Below, piece after piece: positions 15,515 through 22,969 of a stretch of DNA of 22,969 nucleotides (position 1 is its first letter; every line of letters begins with the position of its first letter). A model generated the notes under the pieces. That model was not told where the DNA came from. It did not search any database and saw only the letters and a program-made list of their open reading frames with translations. The DNA lies in assembly GCA_016783105.1 (NCBI GenBank), contig JADHXF010000022.1:1-22969 (forward strand). Reading direction: 5' to 3'. The DNA is from Dehalococcoidales bacterium. GTDB taxonomy: Bacteria > Chloroflexota > Dehalococcoidia > Dehalococcoidales > RBG-16-60-22. The position numbers and the translations under genes were made by a program.

Positions 15515-15534
15515 GCTATTTACCTCAAGCCGCT

Positions 15535-15696
15535 TTAACCCTCAGGTGGCAGGTTCCCCGGTTGGGTCTCTGGCTTTTCGATTTTTTCCATATCCTCGCC
15601 GCAGCAGACCAGGGTACCACCGCCGACCTCAGTAACCACCACCTCGTTACCGCATACGTTGCAGCGATATTTTTCGCCAATTTTCTCTACTGCCAT
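15535..15696 (-). CDS. Desulforedoxin-like small iron protein
   Basis: I translated a 53-aa frame beginning [19 protein letters not shown]. It contains CNVC (12-15) and LVCCGEDM (29-36), the four Cys ligands of a desulforedoxin-type Fe(SCys)4 centre, including the adjacent Cys pair that distinguishes desulforedoxin from rubredoxin. The C-terminus adds a short Pro-rich tail. Such domains occur alone or at the N-terminus of desulfoferrodoxin (superoxide reductase); no reductase domain follows here. A strong AAGGAGGT precedes the ATG. It is likely an electron carrier in an oxidative-stress or anaerobic redox role. The partner is not identifiable, though the next gene upstream is also Cys-rich. 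Confidence 0.9.
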   Translation of the reverse strand: MAVEKIGEKYRCNVCGNEVVVTEVGGGTLVCCGEDMEKIEKPETQPGNLPPEG

Positions 15697-15715
15697 GTCT
15701 CAGACCTCCTTTTCC

Positions 15716-15732
15716 TCTCCCGCACCGGGAGA
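15716..15732 (-). promoter_or_regulatory. Small hairpin just upstream of the desulforedoxin ribosome binding site
   Basis: Seven complementary bases on each side (TCTCCCG/CGGGAGA) enclose a 3-nt loop. On the minus strand the structure ends about 20 nt before the ATG, next to AAGGAGGT. It could influence initiation or mRNA stability. No T-tract follows. Confidence 0.3.
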
Positions 15733-15747
15733 TAATGCCTCGTTTTC

Positions 15748-15891
15748 TCAGCAGCCGGGCTCGCCGGGATGCCCGCAGCAGCTTTGCCTTTTAGCAAGCT
15801 TGATAAAGTTATTCCGGAATAGAAGGTAGACCTTTCGGTGAAAGGGCATTGGCGCTGACATATTGGTGAGGAAAGCCCGCAAAGTAGGCAT
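15748..15891 (-). CDS. 47-aa Cys-rich small protein ending SCCGHPGEPGC
   Basis: A frame from ATG 15891 to TGA 15750-15748 gives a 47-aa protein. The first 35 residues are basic and partly hydrophobic (MPTLRAFLTN, then FHRKVYLLFRNNFIKLAKRQ). The end is CCGHPGEPGC, with three Cys and one His, a plausible metal or iron-sulfur binding tail. I recall similar C-terminal CCG-x-x-GEPGC tails in small proteins of anaerobes, but no function. It is the first gene before the desulforedoxin-like gene, 51 nt away on the same strand. The ribosome binding site is weak (GGGGAT). The downstream redox protein makes a redox or metal role plausible, but that is inference. Confidence 0.6.
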   Translation of the reverse strand: MPTLRAFLTNMSAPMPFHRKVYLLFRNNFIKLAKRQSCCGHPGEPGC

Positions 15892-15956
15892 ATTATTCTA
15901 TCCCCGGAAACCCCTATTATTACTTTATCACAAATCCTTTTCCATCTGAAAGTTAT

Positions 15957-15984
15957 TTGACATATCAGCGTAAACAGATATAAT
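15957..15984 (+). promoter_or_regulatory. Consensus sigma70-type promoter of glgC-galT
   Basis: TTGACA (15957-15962) and TATAAT (15979-15984) match both consensus hexamers exactly, at 16-nt spacing. Transcription should start near 15991, giving a leader of about 113 nt before the glgC ATG. Confidence 0.78.
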
Positions 15985-15990
15985 GGTTAT

Positions 15991-16103
15991 ACGGCGCTTC
16001 TACTGCGCATGGCCCGACGAATCGGGTAGTCACTCGTAATGTGCGTTTGCGGGCGATGGGGTAGGTAACTACCCAAAACAGCACAGAGGAGGTGGTGATT
16101 ACG
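15991..16103 (+). promoter_or_regulatory. Structured 5' leader of glgC
   Basis: Two tetraloop hairpins are visible: CCCGA-CGAA-TCGGG (16013-16026) and GGGTAG-GTAA-CTACCC (16059-16074). The right arm of the second could instead pair with an identical GGGTAG at 16024-16029, which would break the first hairpin, so the leader can switch between two folds. The sequence ends with GAGGAGGTG, the ribosome binding site. It matches no riboswitch class that I recognise. Confidence 0.4.
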
Positions 16104-17393
16104 ATGGAAGGAGCCGTGGCTATTATCCTGGCCGGTGGTACGGGAGAGCGACTGGGAATTCTGGCGGTGGAAAGGACAAAACCGGCGATTCCTTTTGCCG
16201 GTAAATACCGGATTATAGACTTCACCCTTAGCAACTGCGTCAATTCCGGTATTTACAATGTGGCTACACTTACCCAATATCAGCCGCGCTCGCTGACGGA
16301 CCATATTGGTATCGGTATGCCGTGGGGATTTGCCCGTCACGATAGTAAAATACAGCTCCTGAATCCATACCTGGCACGTGAAGAAGGCCGGGACTGGTAT
16401 AAAGGTACGGCGGACGCTGTCTATCAGAACCTGCAGTACATTCAAGAGCAGGGAGCGGAACTGGTGGTGATACTGAGCGGGGACCATGTCTACAAGATGG
16501 ACTACAACGATATGGTCGATTTTCATCTCAAGAACCAGGCGGATGCGACCCTCGCGGTCACCCGCCTGCCGAGAGACGAGCTGATACATTTCGGCACGGT
16601 AACCGTTGATGAGAACCAGCAAATTATCGGCTTCCAGGAAAAGGTAAAAGAGCCGAAGAGCGACCTCGTTTCCATGGGCGTGTACGTGTTCCAGAGGGAG
16701 TTGTTGCAGCAGGTTCTGGAAGATGATGCCCAGCGCCGTTCTTCCAAACACGATTTTGGCCGGAATATCTTTCCGCAGATTGTCGGCAACTGCCGACTTT
16801 TCGCCTATAACTTCGAAGGCTACTGGCGGGATGTTGGTACCATCCGCAGCTACTGGGAAGCCAATATGCGATTGCTTGATTCGCCACCGTCTATCAGCTT
16901 CAGTGCTGACTGGCCGATTCGTACCAAGGAAGATGAGCCCAGGTCTCCGGCGGTTATTTCCCACCGCGGTGACGTGGTCAACAGCATGATATCGCACGGC
17001 TGTATTATTGAGGGGCGAGTGGAAAATTCAGTTCTTTCTCCGGGGGTCAGGGTGGCGGCCAATGTTGTGGTCAAAAACTCGGTGATTATGAATGATACGG
17101 TGATTGGACGGGAAAGCATTATTGATTATTCCGTCCTCGATAAACAGGTTGTCATTGAAGCGGGAAGTCACGTGGGGACCGGGAATGATTTTCAGGTTAA
17201 TCGTGAGGAACCGCTCATCCTTAACACGGGCCTCACCGTGGTTGGTAAAGGGGCTAGAATCCCGGAGGGGGTGAAGATAGGTCGCAACTGCGCCATTGCC
17301 TGTAATGTTACCGAGAAGGATTTCCGTAGCTCTATTGTCCAGAGTGGTGAAACAATAAACGCGAAACGGCATCGAACTTCCCTCAAAGAATAA
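16104..17393 (+). CDS. glgC: Glucose-1-phosphate adenylyltransferase (ADP-glucose pyrophosphorylase)
   Basis: GlgC makes ADP-glucose from ATP and glucose-1-phosphate, the regulated step of glycogen synthesis. From the ATG at 16104 the protein is 429 aa. The nucleotide loop GGTGERLG is at 11-18, followed by [20 protein letters not shown] (30-49), WYKGTADAV (98-106), the metal-site [10 protein letters not shown] (125-134) and the sugar-phosphate Lys in FQEK (177-180). The C-terminal third (about 290 onward) is a left-handed beta-helix of hexapeptide repeats, where effectors bind. In-frame GTGs at 16092 and 16095 lie within or beside the GAGGAGGTG ribosome binding site, so the ATG is preferred. 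galT follows after 52 nt. No glycogen synthase is in view. Confidence 0.93.
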   Translation: MEGAVAIILAGGTGERLGILAVERTKPAIPFAGKYRIIDFTLSNCVNSGIYNVATLTQYQPRSLTDHIGIGMPWGFARHDSKIQLLNPYLAREEGRDWYKGTADAVYQNLQYIQEQGAELVVILSGDHVYKMDYNDMVDFHLKNQADATLAVTRLPRDELIHFGTVTVDENQQIIGFQEKVKEPKSDLVSMGVYVFQRELLQQVLEDDAQRRSSKHDFGRNIFPQIVGNCRLFAYNFEGYWRDVGTIRSYWEANMRLLDSPPSISFSADWPIRTKEDEPRSPAVISHRGDVVNSMISHGCIIEGRVENSVLSPGVRVAANVVVKNSVIMNDTVIGRESIIDYSVLDKQVVIEAGSHVGTGNDFQVNREEPLILNTGLTVVGKGARIPEGVKIGRNCAIACNVTEKDFRSSIVQSGETINAKRHRTSLKE

Positions 17394-17445
17394 AATCGTT
17401 ATCTGGAAGCAACCTGGATATTCTGGGAAGGGGTTAAAAGGGAAA

Positions 17446-18483
17446 ATGTCGGAACTGAGACAGGATCCCACCACCAAATCCTGGGTGATACTGGCGCCGG
17501 AGAGGGCAAAGCGCCCCCAGCCCAAGCACCGCATCAGGCCGGCCGACGAATTGCCAGGCTGGGATTCCTCCTGCCCCTTCTGTCCCGGCAATGAAGAACT
17601 GACGCCTCCGGAAGTTTTCCGGCTGCCCGTATCAGACCAGGGCGCCCCCTGGGAAGTGAGGGTGGTGCCCAACCGGTTTGCCGCGCTCACGCCGGGTGAA
17701 AACGGTGATATCGTGGAGGAAGCGCGCCTTTTCCGCAAAATGGACGGCATCGGGGCGCATGAGGTCATCATCGAGACGCCGTCACACAATACGCCTATGG
17801 CGTTGATGAGCTATGAACAGGTGGAAAAGGTGCTTATTGCCTACCAGGCGCGGTATAACGCGCTGAAAAAGGAAAAGTACCTGAAGTTTATAACCATCTT
17901 CAAGAATTATGGCTGGGCATCGGGCACCTCGCTGGTACATCCGCACTCGCAAATAGTGGCCACGCCCATTGTGGCGCCTTCTTATCACCGTCAGTTTGAC
18001 ATCGCCCACGAATATTATATTGATAGGGGCAGATGCCTGTACTGCGATTTACTGGCTGGGGAACTGGATAAGGACAAGAGAATTGTGGTCAAAACCGAGG
18101 AGTTTATCGTCTTCCATCCCTATGCCTCACATGCCGCCTTCGAGACTTGGATAATGCCCAAAGAGCACTGCGCTTCCTTTGGCATCTTTCCCGATACGTA
18201 TATGAACCAGCTGGCCCGAGCGCTGAAGAACGTTCTTCTCTGCCTGCACGAGTCGCTGGACAACCCGGCTTTCAACCTGATGGTTGACAGTACTCTCACC
18301 GAGGATGAGGAAGACCCTTACTACCACTGGCATATCCGCATTGTTCCCCGGCTGACGACCATCGCCGGCTTTGAGATGGGTTCCGGAATTTACATCAGCA
18401 CTGCCCTGCCGGAGGATTCAGCCAGCCAGTTAAGGGCCTGTTTTCAGAAGCTCGTCAAAGAGGGAAGAATCCTGGCGGATTAA
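17446..18483 (+). CDS. galT: Galactose-1-phosphate uridylyltransferase (GalT, HIT superfamily)
   Basis: GalT exchanges UMP between UDP-glucose and galactose-1-phosphate through a uridylyl-His intermediate. The 345-aa protein has zinc ligands C43 and C46 (SCPFCPGN), H114 (IETPSHN) and H165. The active site is VHPHSQ, with nucleophile H167 and Q169. A second HIT-like half carries CLYCDLL and ends with HWHIRIVPR. Position by position this matches the canonical Leloir enzyme, although the usual SNPHPHGQ reads SLVHPHSQ. Some relatives prefer other sugar-1-phosphates or ADP, and linkage to glgC leaves that possibility open. The ATG follows an A/G-rich tract (GGGAAGGGG at 17426-17434, plus AAAGGGA nearer the start). 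Likely co-transcribed with glgC. Confidence 0.92.
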   Translation: MSELRQDPTTKSWVILAPERAKRPQPKHRIRPADELPGWDSSCPFCPGNEELTPPEVFRLPVSDQGAPWEVRVVPNRFAALTPGENGDIVEEARLFRKMDGIGAHEVIIETPSHNTPMALMSYEQVEKVLIAYQARYNALKKEKYLKFITIFKNYGWASGTSLVHPHSQIVATPIVAPSYHRQFDIAHEYYIDRGRCLYCDLLAGELDKDKRIVVKTEEFIVFHPYASHAAFETWIMPKEHCASFGIFPDTYMNQLARALKNVLLCLHESLDNPAFNLMVDSTLTEDEEDPYYHWHIRIVPRLTTIAGFEMGSGIYISTALPEDSASQLRACFQKLVKEGRILAD

Positions 18484-18546
18484 AATCTCTGCCCATTAAC
18501 GGCGAAACGACCCGGAATCGGTCAACAACCTCAAAAAATCAGCACG
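18484..18546. other. Convergent gap between galT and the P-type ATPase gene
   Basis: These 63 bp separate two convergent stop codons. A weak GACC/GGTC hairpin (around 18510-18524) is present, but no clear T-tract on either strand. I see no convincing intrinsic terminator, which is unusual for a convergent junction. Confidence 0.4.
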
Positions 18547-21255
18547 TCAGTCTTTTTTAAGTGGTTGCCATTTGCCCAGACTGAAGAGCCTGGGGAACAG
18601 CGCTTTTCTGGTTTCCTCGATGACAAACAGAGAACCTGCGGCGAGGAGCGCGATACCCCATTTCTCTACCGTCAGTGGTACTGTCCTGAAGGCCACCTGC
18701 ATGAACGGCGCATAGACGGCGAGCATCTGGAGAGCGATGGCGCCGGCGATTGCCATGAGGAGCCAGCGGTTGCGGAAGATGCCCAGCCGGAAGATAGTGT
18801 ACTCATCAGAGCGTGCATTGAAGGCACGGAACCACTCGAAGGCCACTATGGTGCAGAAGGTGATGGTGCGGGCTTCTTCAATGCTCATTCTGGGCTCCGC
18901 CCAGCGGAAAACCAGAAATGCGCCAACGCCCATGAATGTAGCCATGAAGATGATACGGAGGAGCAGTCCGGGGAAGACCATCCCCACTCGGGGGTGGCGG
19001 GGTGGCTGTTTCAGTTCATCACCGAACTTCGGCTCCAGCCCGAGAGGCACCGCCGCTGTGGTGTCCGTGACCAGGTTTATCCAGATAATCTGAACGGCCA
19101 GGAGTGGCGCTTTGCCCACGAAGAGGAGTGCCAGGGTAAGGACCAGGAGCTCACCCAGGTTGGTACTCAGCAGGAAAAAGATCACGTTGCGCAGCCGGTT
19201 GAAGATGGCACGGCCTTCCTCGACCGCCGCCACCACTGAGGTAAAATTGTCATCGACCAGTATCATATCCGAGCTTTCCTTGGCCACATCCGTGCCGGTG
19301 ATGCCCATGGCAATGCCGATGTTGGCGGCTTTCAGCGCTGGCGCATCATTCACACCGTCACCGGTCATGGCCACCACGTGGCCGTGGCTCTTCAGTGCGT
19401 TGACAATTCTGAGCTTGTGCAGCGGCTCAATGCGGGCAAAAACGGAGATATCTTCCACCTGCTCGAAAAGCTCCTCATCGGTCATCTGCTGGAGTTCCAG
19501 GCCGGTTACCGTTTTCCCTGGCGGCAGGTCGAGTTGACGGGCGATTGACTCGGCGGTGATTTTATGGTCGCCGGTTATCATCGCCACTCTAATGCCGGCC
19601 TGCTTGCAGAGCTTTATGGCTTCCCTGGCCTCTTCTCGGGGCAGGTCAGCCATGCCCGCCAGTCCGACAAATACCAGGTTGCCCCTGATATGCTCATCTT
19701 TCAAATCCTCCAGCTCGCTGGGGAGCTCGGCATAGGCGGTGGCAATAACCCGTAATGCCTGCCCGGCCATATCCGTGTTGGCCTGTGTGACTACATCAGC
19801 GTCTTTTTCGGTGAGGGGAACAACCTGCTCTCCCTTGAGTCTGTATTTACTGAGCGCCAGTACCCTTTCCACGGACCCCTTGACATAGACCACTCTGCCA
19901 CCATCGCGCGGATGAAGGGTGGCCATATACTGCTTTTCACTCTGGAACGGGATTTCATCCAGACGGGGGTAGGCCTTTTCCAGCTTTTCCTTGTTCATGC
20001 CCGCCTTGGTCGCGGCCACGAGAAGCGCCCCTTCCGTAGGGTCGCCGTATATATCACAGCACTCATCGTTGTCTTTCCTGGTCAGGAAGGAGTCGTTGCA
20101 GAGGGCGCTAATGCGCAGCATCAGGTTGACTGGCGGCTCATTTTGCGGGTCAATTAGCTGACCATCGCGGCGGAACTCGCCCCGCGGAACGTAGCCCTCG
20201 CCGGTTATTTCAATCGTCTGGCCGTCCAAATACAGGCGCTGCACGGTCATCTCGTTCAGGGTCAGTGTGCCCGTTTTATCCGAGCAGATAACCGTCGCCG
20301 AGCCGAGGGTCTCCACAGCCACCAGTTTGCGGATGATGGCGTTGCGCCTGGCCATTATCCGCATGCCAATAGCCAGCACCACGGTAACCACGGTGGGCAG
20401 GCCCTCCGGTATGGCGGAAACGGCTGCCGCCACCGCGAGCAAGAAGACCTCCAGCCAGTCCAACCCCTTAAGCAGACCTACCGCCACCAGCAGGGCACAT
20501 ATGCCGAGGAAAAGAACAACAATGTACCGGCTCAGCTTGCTGATGTTTTTCTGAAGCGGCGTCTTCTCCGGTTTGATTTCCTGGATGGCGGTGGCGATCT
20601 GGCCAATATCCGTCGCCATGCCGGTTCTGACCGCCAGTGCCGTGGCCCGACCGTAATTGACGATGGTGCCCATGTGCACCATATTTTTTCTTTCCGCGAG
20701 AGGAACGTCTTCACTGAAGGCATCGGTGGCTTTGTCCACGGGCATGGACTCGCCGGTGAGCATGGCTTCATTGACCTTTAAGTTGGAGACCTCGATGAGC
20801 CTGGCGTCGGCCGGGACGCGGTCGCCCGTTTCCAGGAGCATGATGTCACCGGGGACAATATCTCTGGCGGCGATAAGCTTCATTTCGCCATCGCGCCGGA
20901 CGCGAGCTTTGGGCGCCGCCATCTGGATGAGCGCCGCCATTGCTTTCTCAGCGCGTATCTCCTGTATGAAGCCGATGGCGGCATTGAGGAAAAGCACACC
21001 TAGAATCACGCCGGCGTCGATAAAGTGCTCAACGATGAGGGAGATGATGGCGGCCACCATCAGGACGTAAATGAGCGGGCTGAGAAACTGCCTCAGGAAT
21101 ACGATTATCGGCGGTGTCTTCTTCTTGCCTTTGAACTCGTTCGGACCGTATTGCAGCCGGCGGGTCCTGACCTCATCGGCGGCAAGCCCGGAACGTCGGG
21201 AGCCGAGTGCCTCCAGAGCTTCACCGGTGGGAAGGTTATGCCACTGTGCATTCAT
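18547..21255 (-). CDS. P2A-type cation-transporting ATPase (Ca2+-ATPase-like)
   Basis: This 902-aa P-type ATPase pumps a cation across the membrane. The actuator motif TGES is at 167-170, the M4 ion-site PEGLP at 283-287, and the phosphorylated Asp in DKTGT at D326. TGDHK is at 561-565 and the hinge TGDGVNDAP at 631-639. M5 has STNLGE (N699, E702) and M6 INLVTD (N727, D731), matching Ca2+ ligands of SERCA-type pumps; Na+ or K+ specificity in related bacterial pumps cannot be excluded. The family's DPPR segment reads DLPR here. The ATG begins one nucleotide after the stop of the upstream CoA-activase-like gene, without a clear ribosome binding site, so translation is probably coupled. Confidence 0.94.
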   Translation of the reverse strand: MNAQWHNLPTGEALEALGSRRSGLAADEVRTRRLQYGPNEFKGKKKTPPIIVFLRQFLSPLIYVLMVAAIISLIVEHFIDAGVILGVLFLNAAIGFIQEIRAEKAMAALIQMAAPKARVRRDGEMKLIAARDIVPGDIMLLETGDRVPADARLIEVSNLKVNEAMLTGESMPVDKATDAFSEDVPLAERKNMVHMGTIVNYGRATALAVRTGMATDIGQIATAIQEIKPEKTPLQKNISKLSRYIVVLFLGICALLVAVGLLKGLDWLEVFLLAVAAAVSAIPEGLPTVVTVVLAIGMRIMARRNAIIRKLVAVETLGSATVICSDKTGTLTLNEMTVQRLYLDGQTIEITGEGYVPRGEFRRDGQLIDPQNEPPVNLMLRISALCNDSFLTRKDNDECCDIYGDPTEGALLVAATKAGMNKEKLEKAYPRLDEIPFQSEKQYMATLHPRDGGRVVYVKGSVERVLALSKYRLKGEQVVPLTEKDADVVTQANTDMAGQALRVIATAYAELPSELEDLKDEHIRGNLVFVGLAGMADLPREEAREAIKLCKQAGIRVAMITGDHKITAESIARQLDLPPGKTVTGLELQQMTDEELFEQVEDISVFARIEPLHKLRIVNALKSHGHVVAMTGDGVNDAPALKAANIGIAMGITGTDVAKESSDMILVDDNFTSVVAAVEEGRAIFNRLRNVIFFLLSTNLGELLVLTLALLFVGKAPLLAVQIIWINLVTDTTAAVPLGLEPKFGDELKQPPRHPRVGMVFPGLLLRIIFMATFMGVGAFLVFRWAEPRMSIEEARTITFCTIVAFEWFRAFNARSDEYTIFRLGIFRNRWLLMAIAGAIALQMLAVYAPFMQVAFRTVPLTVEKWGIALLAAGSLFVIEETRKALFPRLFSLGKWQPLKKD

Positions 21256-21256
21256 G

Positions 21257-22969
21257 CTAGGTAATACTGGCTTCCTGGCGACAGAATTTCAACAGCTCGG
21301 CGAAATTGCTGATTCTGGCGGCATTGTTCGTCTCAAGGAAGCCGTCATAGGTGAGACTGACCCATGGCTTCTGGTAGGTGGCGCTGAATTTCTCGGCCAT
21401 GGCGGCCACAATGCCGCCGGGCATACAGCCGTGGGGCATTACCGAAATCACGCCGGCGAATACTGGCGACTCCATCCACTCCACGCCGCTGCCGATGCTG
21501 AGGACCGCCTCGCTGCCACAGCGGGGGGACAGATACATATCTGACTTGGCCAGTATAGCCGCCGTAGAAGGTTCTCTCCCGTCGAGCATGTCGCGGTAGT
21601 AGCTGGAAACCCTGTGCTCATCACGTTCCTGAATTAGTTTTTTCAGGTAGCTGGACAGCATCTTCCGGAAATTACGGTCTTTCACGGCGTCCTCGAGGTT
21701 GCGGTGGGCAATGTATTTCATCCACTCACCAACGGGAGAAACGATAACCTCAAGGCCCGCCTCTTCACATGCTTTTATCAGGTTGCGGTTACTGAACTGG
21801 TTGGAGCGCAGGAATATCTCGCCGTTGATGCCGACGAGCGGACGCGGCGGCAGTTGCGGGTCGATGAGCGATTTAAAGGCGGTGGTCGCCTGTTGCAGCA
21901 CGTCGTAAAAACGCTCTTTCCGGCGGACCCGCTGCGCAATCCGTTTCAGAAACTCATCGAACAGGACTTCAGCCGACCCTTTTTCCTTTTCATAGGGGCG
22001 GGTGCACCAGAGAAGCCTCTGCAGCCCATCCACCGCCACAATTCCATTCCAGACAAGGCGGGTGAAGCCGGGTTCAAGGTTCAGGTCGCGGTAGGCGTTA
22101 TTGGAAACCGAGGATATCATGGTCAGGTCAAAGCCGAGTTCTTGCAGAACCCGACTCTGCTCGACCGCATACTTCCCCAGACGGCATGGGCCGTAAGCTC
22201 CGGCCATGAATCCCTCATAATTCTTCAGGTTATCGCCACATTCGTAGCAGAACTTCATAAAGTCGCCCAGGGTGACGCGGTAGGGGAGACATTCTGTTCC
22301 TGAGGTAACCTGATTGCTCAGGAGGATAGAGCGTTCGTCGGATTCGGGGAGCACCATGGCCCGTGCCCCGGAGACATTTACCGCTTCAGCAATGACATCG
22401 GCGTGGGGGCACATTCTGGGGAGAAGCAGCGTCTTTTCCGGGCTGATAACGGCCGAGGTGCCGCGGTAGATGTACTCACTTGTCTCTGGGGTGTGCTTTG
22501 TGGACTGGGCATGGCTTTTAATCGTGTCCACGTAGGCTTCAAGACGGGTAACAATACCCGCTTCGGCAGCATGCTCGTCGATTTCCAGTTCGCCGAGGGG
22601 CTTCCCGCCCATAATGTCTTCCAGCATTTTAAGCATGAAGGAATTGGGGCCGCAGCTAAAGTTGGTGATGGCTAAGCCGTAGAGCTGCGGGTCTTCGACC
22701 GTCAGGGCACCGCCGGCGATGAATTTGCCCTCGTAGTTCCAGTAGGGACGGTCCGAGTATTTCTTGGGGTCGATGGATTCCAGCGGCAGAAAGTCGAGCG
22801 GTATCGGTACCACGCCGAGCTGGGCCAGCTTTTCGGCGATTCCCAGATTGGCACCTGAGTCCTGCGACATGTAGGAACGCGAGAAAAGCACCACGCCGAG
22901 CTGGCTACTTTCGTGGAGCTTTCTGAGCGATTTTTTACCCAGCGCCAGGCAATCGGCGGCGAACTTTCG
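21257..22969 (-). CDS. CoA-activase/DUF2229-type protein, C-terminal part (5' end beyond window)
   Basis: The frame is open through the right edge; 570 residues are visible and no true start is seen. It matches the C-terminal region of large proteins that join 2-hydroxyacyl-CoA dehydratase activase (BadF-type ATPase) domains to DUF2229. Typical segments are TNFSCGPNSFM (about 103-113 of the visible part), ELEIDEHAAEAGIVTRLEA (about 127-145), CYECGDNL, RCGSEAVLSIG and MPHGCMPGG. These Cys residues are candidate iron-sulfur ligands. Full-length relatives are about 1,400 aa, so most of the N-terminal ATPase part probably lies to the right. The substrate is unknown. The coupled P-type ATPase follows one nucleotide after the TAG. 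Confidence 0.85.
   Translation of the reverse strand, partial: RKFAADCLALGKKSLRKLHESSQLGVVLFSRSYMSQDSGANLGIAEKLAQLGVVPIPLDFLPLESIDPKKYSDRPYWNYEGKFIAGGALTVEDPQLYGLAITNFSCGPNSFMLKMLEDIMGGKPLGELEIDEHAAEAGIVTRLEAYVDTIKSHAQSTKHTPETSEYIYRGTSAVISPEKTLLLPRMCPHADVIAEAVNVSGARAMVLPESDERSILLSNQVTSGTECLPYRVTLGDFMKFCYECGDNLKNYEGFMAGAYGPCRLGKYAVEQSRVLQELGFDLTMISSVSNNAYRDLNLEPGFTRLVWNGIVAVDGLQRLLWCTRPYEKEKGSAEVLFDEFLKRIAQRVRRKERFYDVLQQATTAFKSLIDPQLPPRPLVGINGEIFLRSNQFSNRNLIKACEEAGLEVIVSPVGEWMKYIAHRNLEDAVKDRNFRKMLSSYLKKLIQERDEHRVSSYYRDMLDGREPSTAAILAKSDMYLSPRCGSEAVLSIGSGVEWMESPVFAGVISVMPHGCMPGGIVAAMAEKFSATYQKPWVSLTYDGFLETNNAARISNFAELLKFCRQEASIT

Noticed and set aside
15987..16997. 336-aa open frame on the minus strand opposite glgC
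   Set aside because: The plus-strand frame has all GlgC motifs plus a consensus promoter and ribosome binding site. The antisense frame has no recognisable domain.
1..22969. tRNA, rRNA, CRISPR arrays, insertion sequences or phage genes
   Set aside because: Reading both strands showed no cloverleaf ending in CCA, no regularly spaced direct repeats and no transposase or integrase motif. This was by eye, without a covariance search.

Overview
This window looks like a chromosomal segment of an anaerobic bacterium. The best guess is an uncultured member of the Chloroflexota (Dehalococcoidia-like). The reasons are a lipoprotein with a long Ala-Pro linker after its lipobox Cys, a TRAP transporter, a desulforedoxin-type iron protein, a giant CoA-activase/DUF2229-type protein, and dense operons with sigma70-like promoters. 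The lineage is an inference from gene content, not a sequence match. I see no rRNA, tRNA, CRISPR array, insertion sequence or phage gene.

Layout. (1) 1-3098, minus: TRAP transporter operon dctP-dctQ-dctM, with dctM cut by the left edge. A perfect 12-bp hairpin lies between dctP and dctQ. (2) 3099-3643: 545 bp without a convincing gene, holding a candidate promoter, a palindrome, a possible structured leader and a possible 24-codon leader ORF. (3) 3644-5434, minus: plsY followed by a membrane-associated GT2 glycosyltransferase, a lipid or envelope module. (4) 5558-6076, plus: a small AroK-like kinase with its own promoter. (5) 6079-14425, minus: one long collinear block, pstS-pstC-pstA-pstB-phoU (high-affinity phosphate uptake), then a GcvT-GlyA fusion and a class V aminotransferase (glycine/serine/one-carbon metabolism). 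The first 27 or so codons of an ArsC-type arsenate reductase survive directly in frame upstream of pstS. (6) 14448-15891, minus: a 47-aa Cys-rich protein, a 53-aa desulforedoxin-like protein, a gamma-glutamylcyclotransferase-like protein and a histidine phosphatase. (7) 16104-18483, plus: glgC-galT behind a consensus promoter and a structured 5' leader. (8) 18547-22969, minus: a CoA-activase/DUF2229 protein (5' end beyond the right edge) and, one nucleotide after its stop, a P2A-type cation ATPase.

How the genes work together. The Pst/PhoU genes form a standard phosphate uptake unit. Its apparent co-transcription with glycine/serine genes may be read-through rather than function. The glycine block is coherent: transamination of glyoxylate or serine, aminomethyl transfer to tetrahydrofolate, and serine-glycine interconversion. 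GlgC and GalT both act on glucose-1-phosphate or nucleotide sugars. No complete undescribed system is evident. The observations most worth a second look are the arsC relic with its terminator-like hairpin in the pst leader, the GcvT-GlyA fusion with an internal ribosome binding site, the small Cys-rich protein beside a desulforedoxin, and the structured leaders of glgC and dctP.
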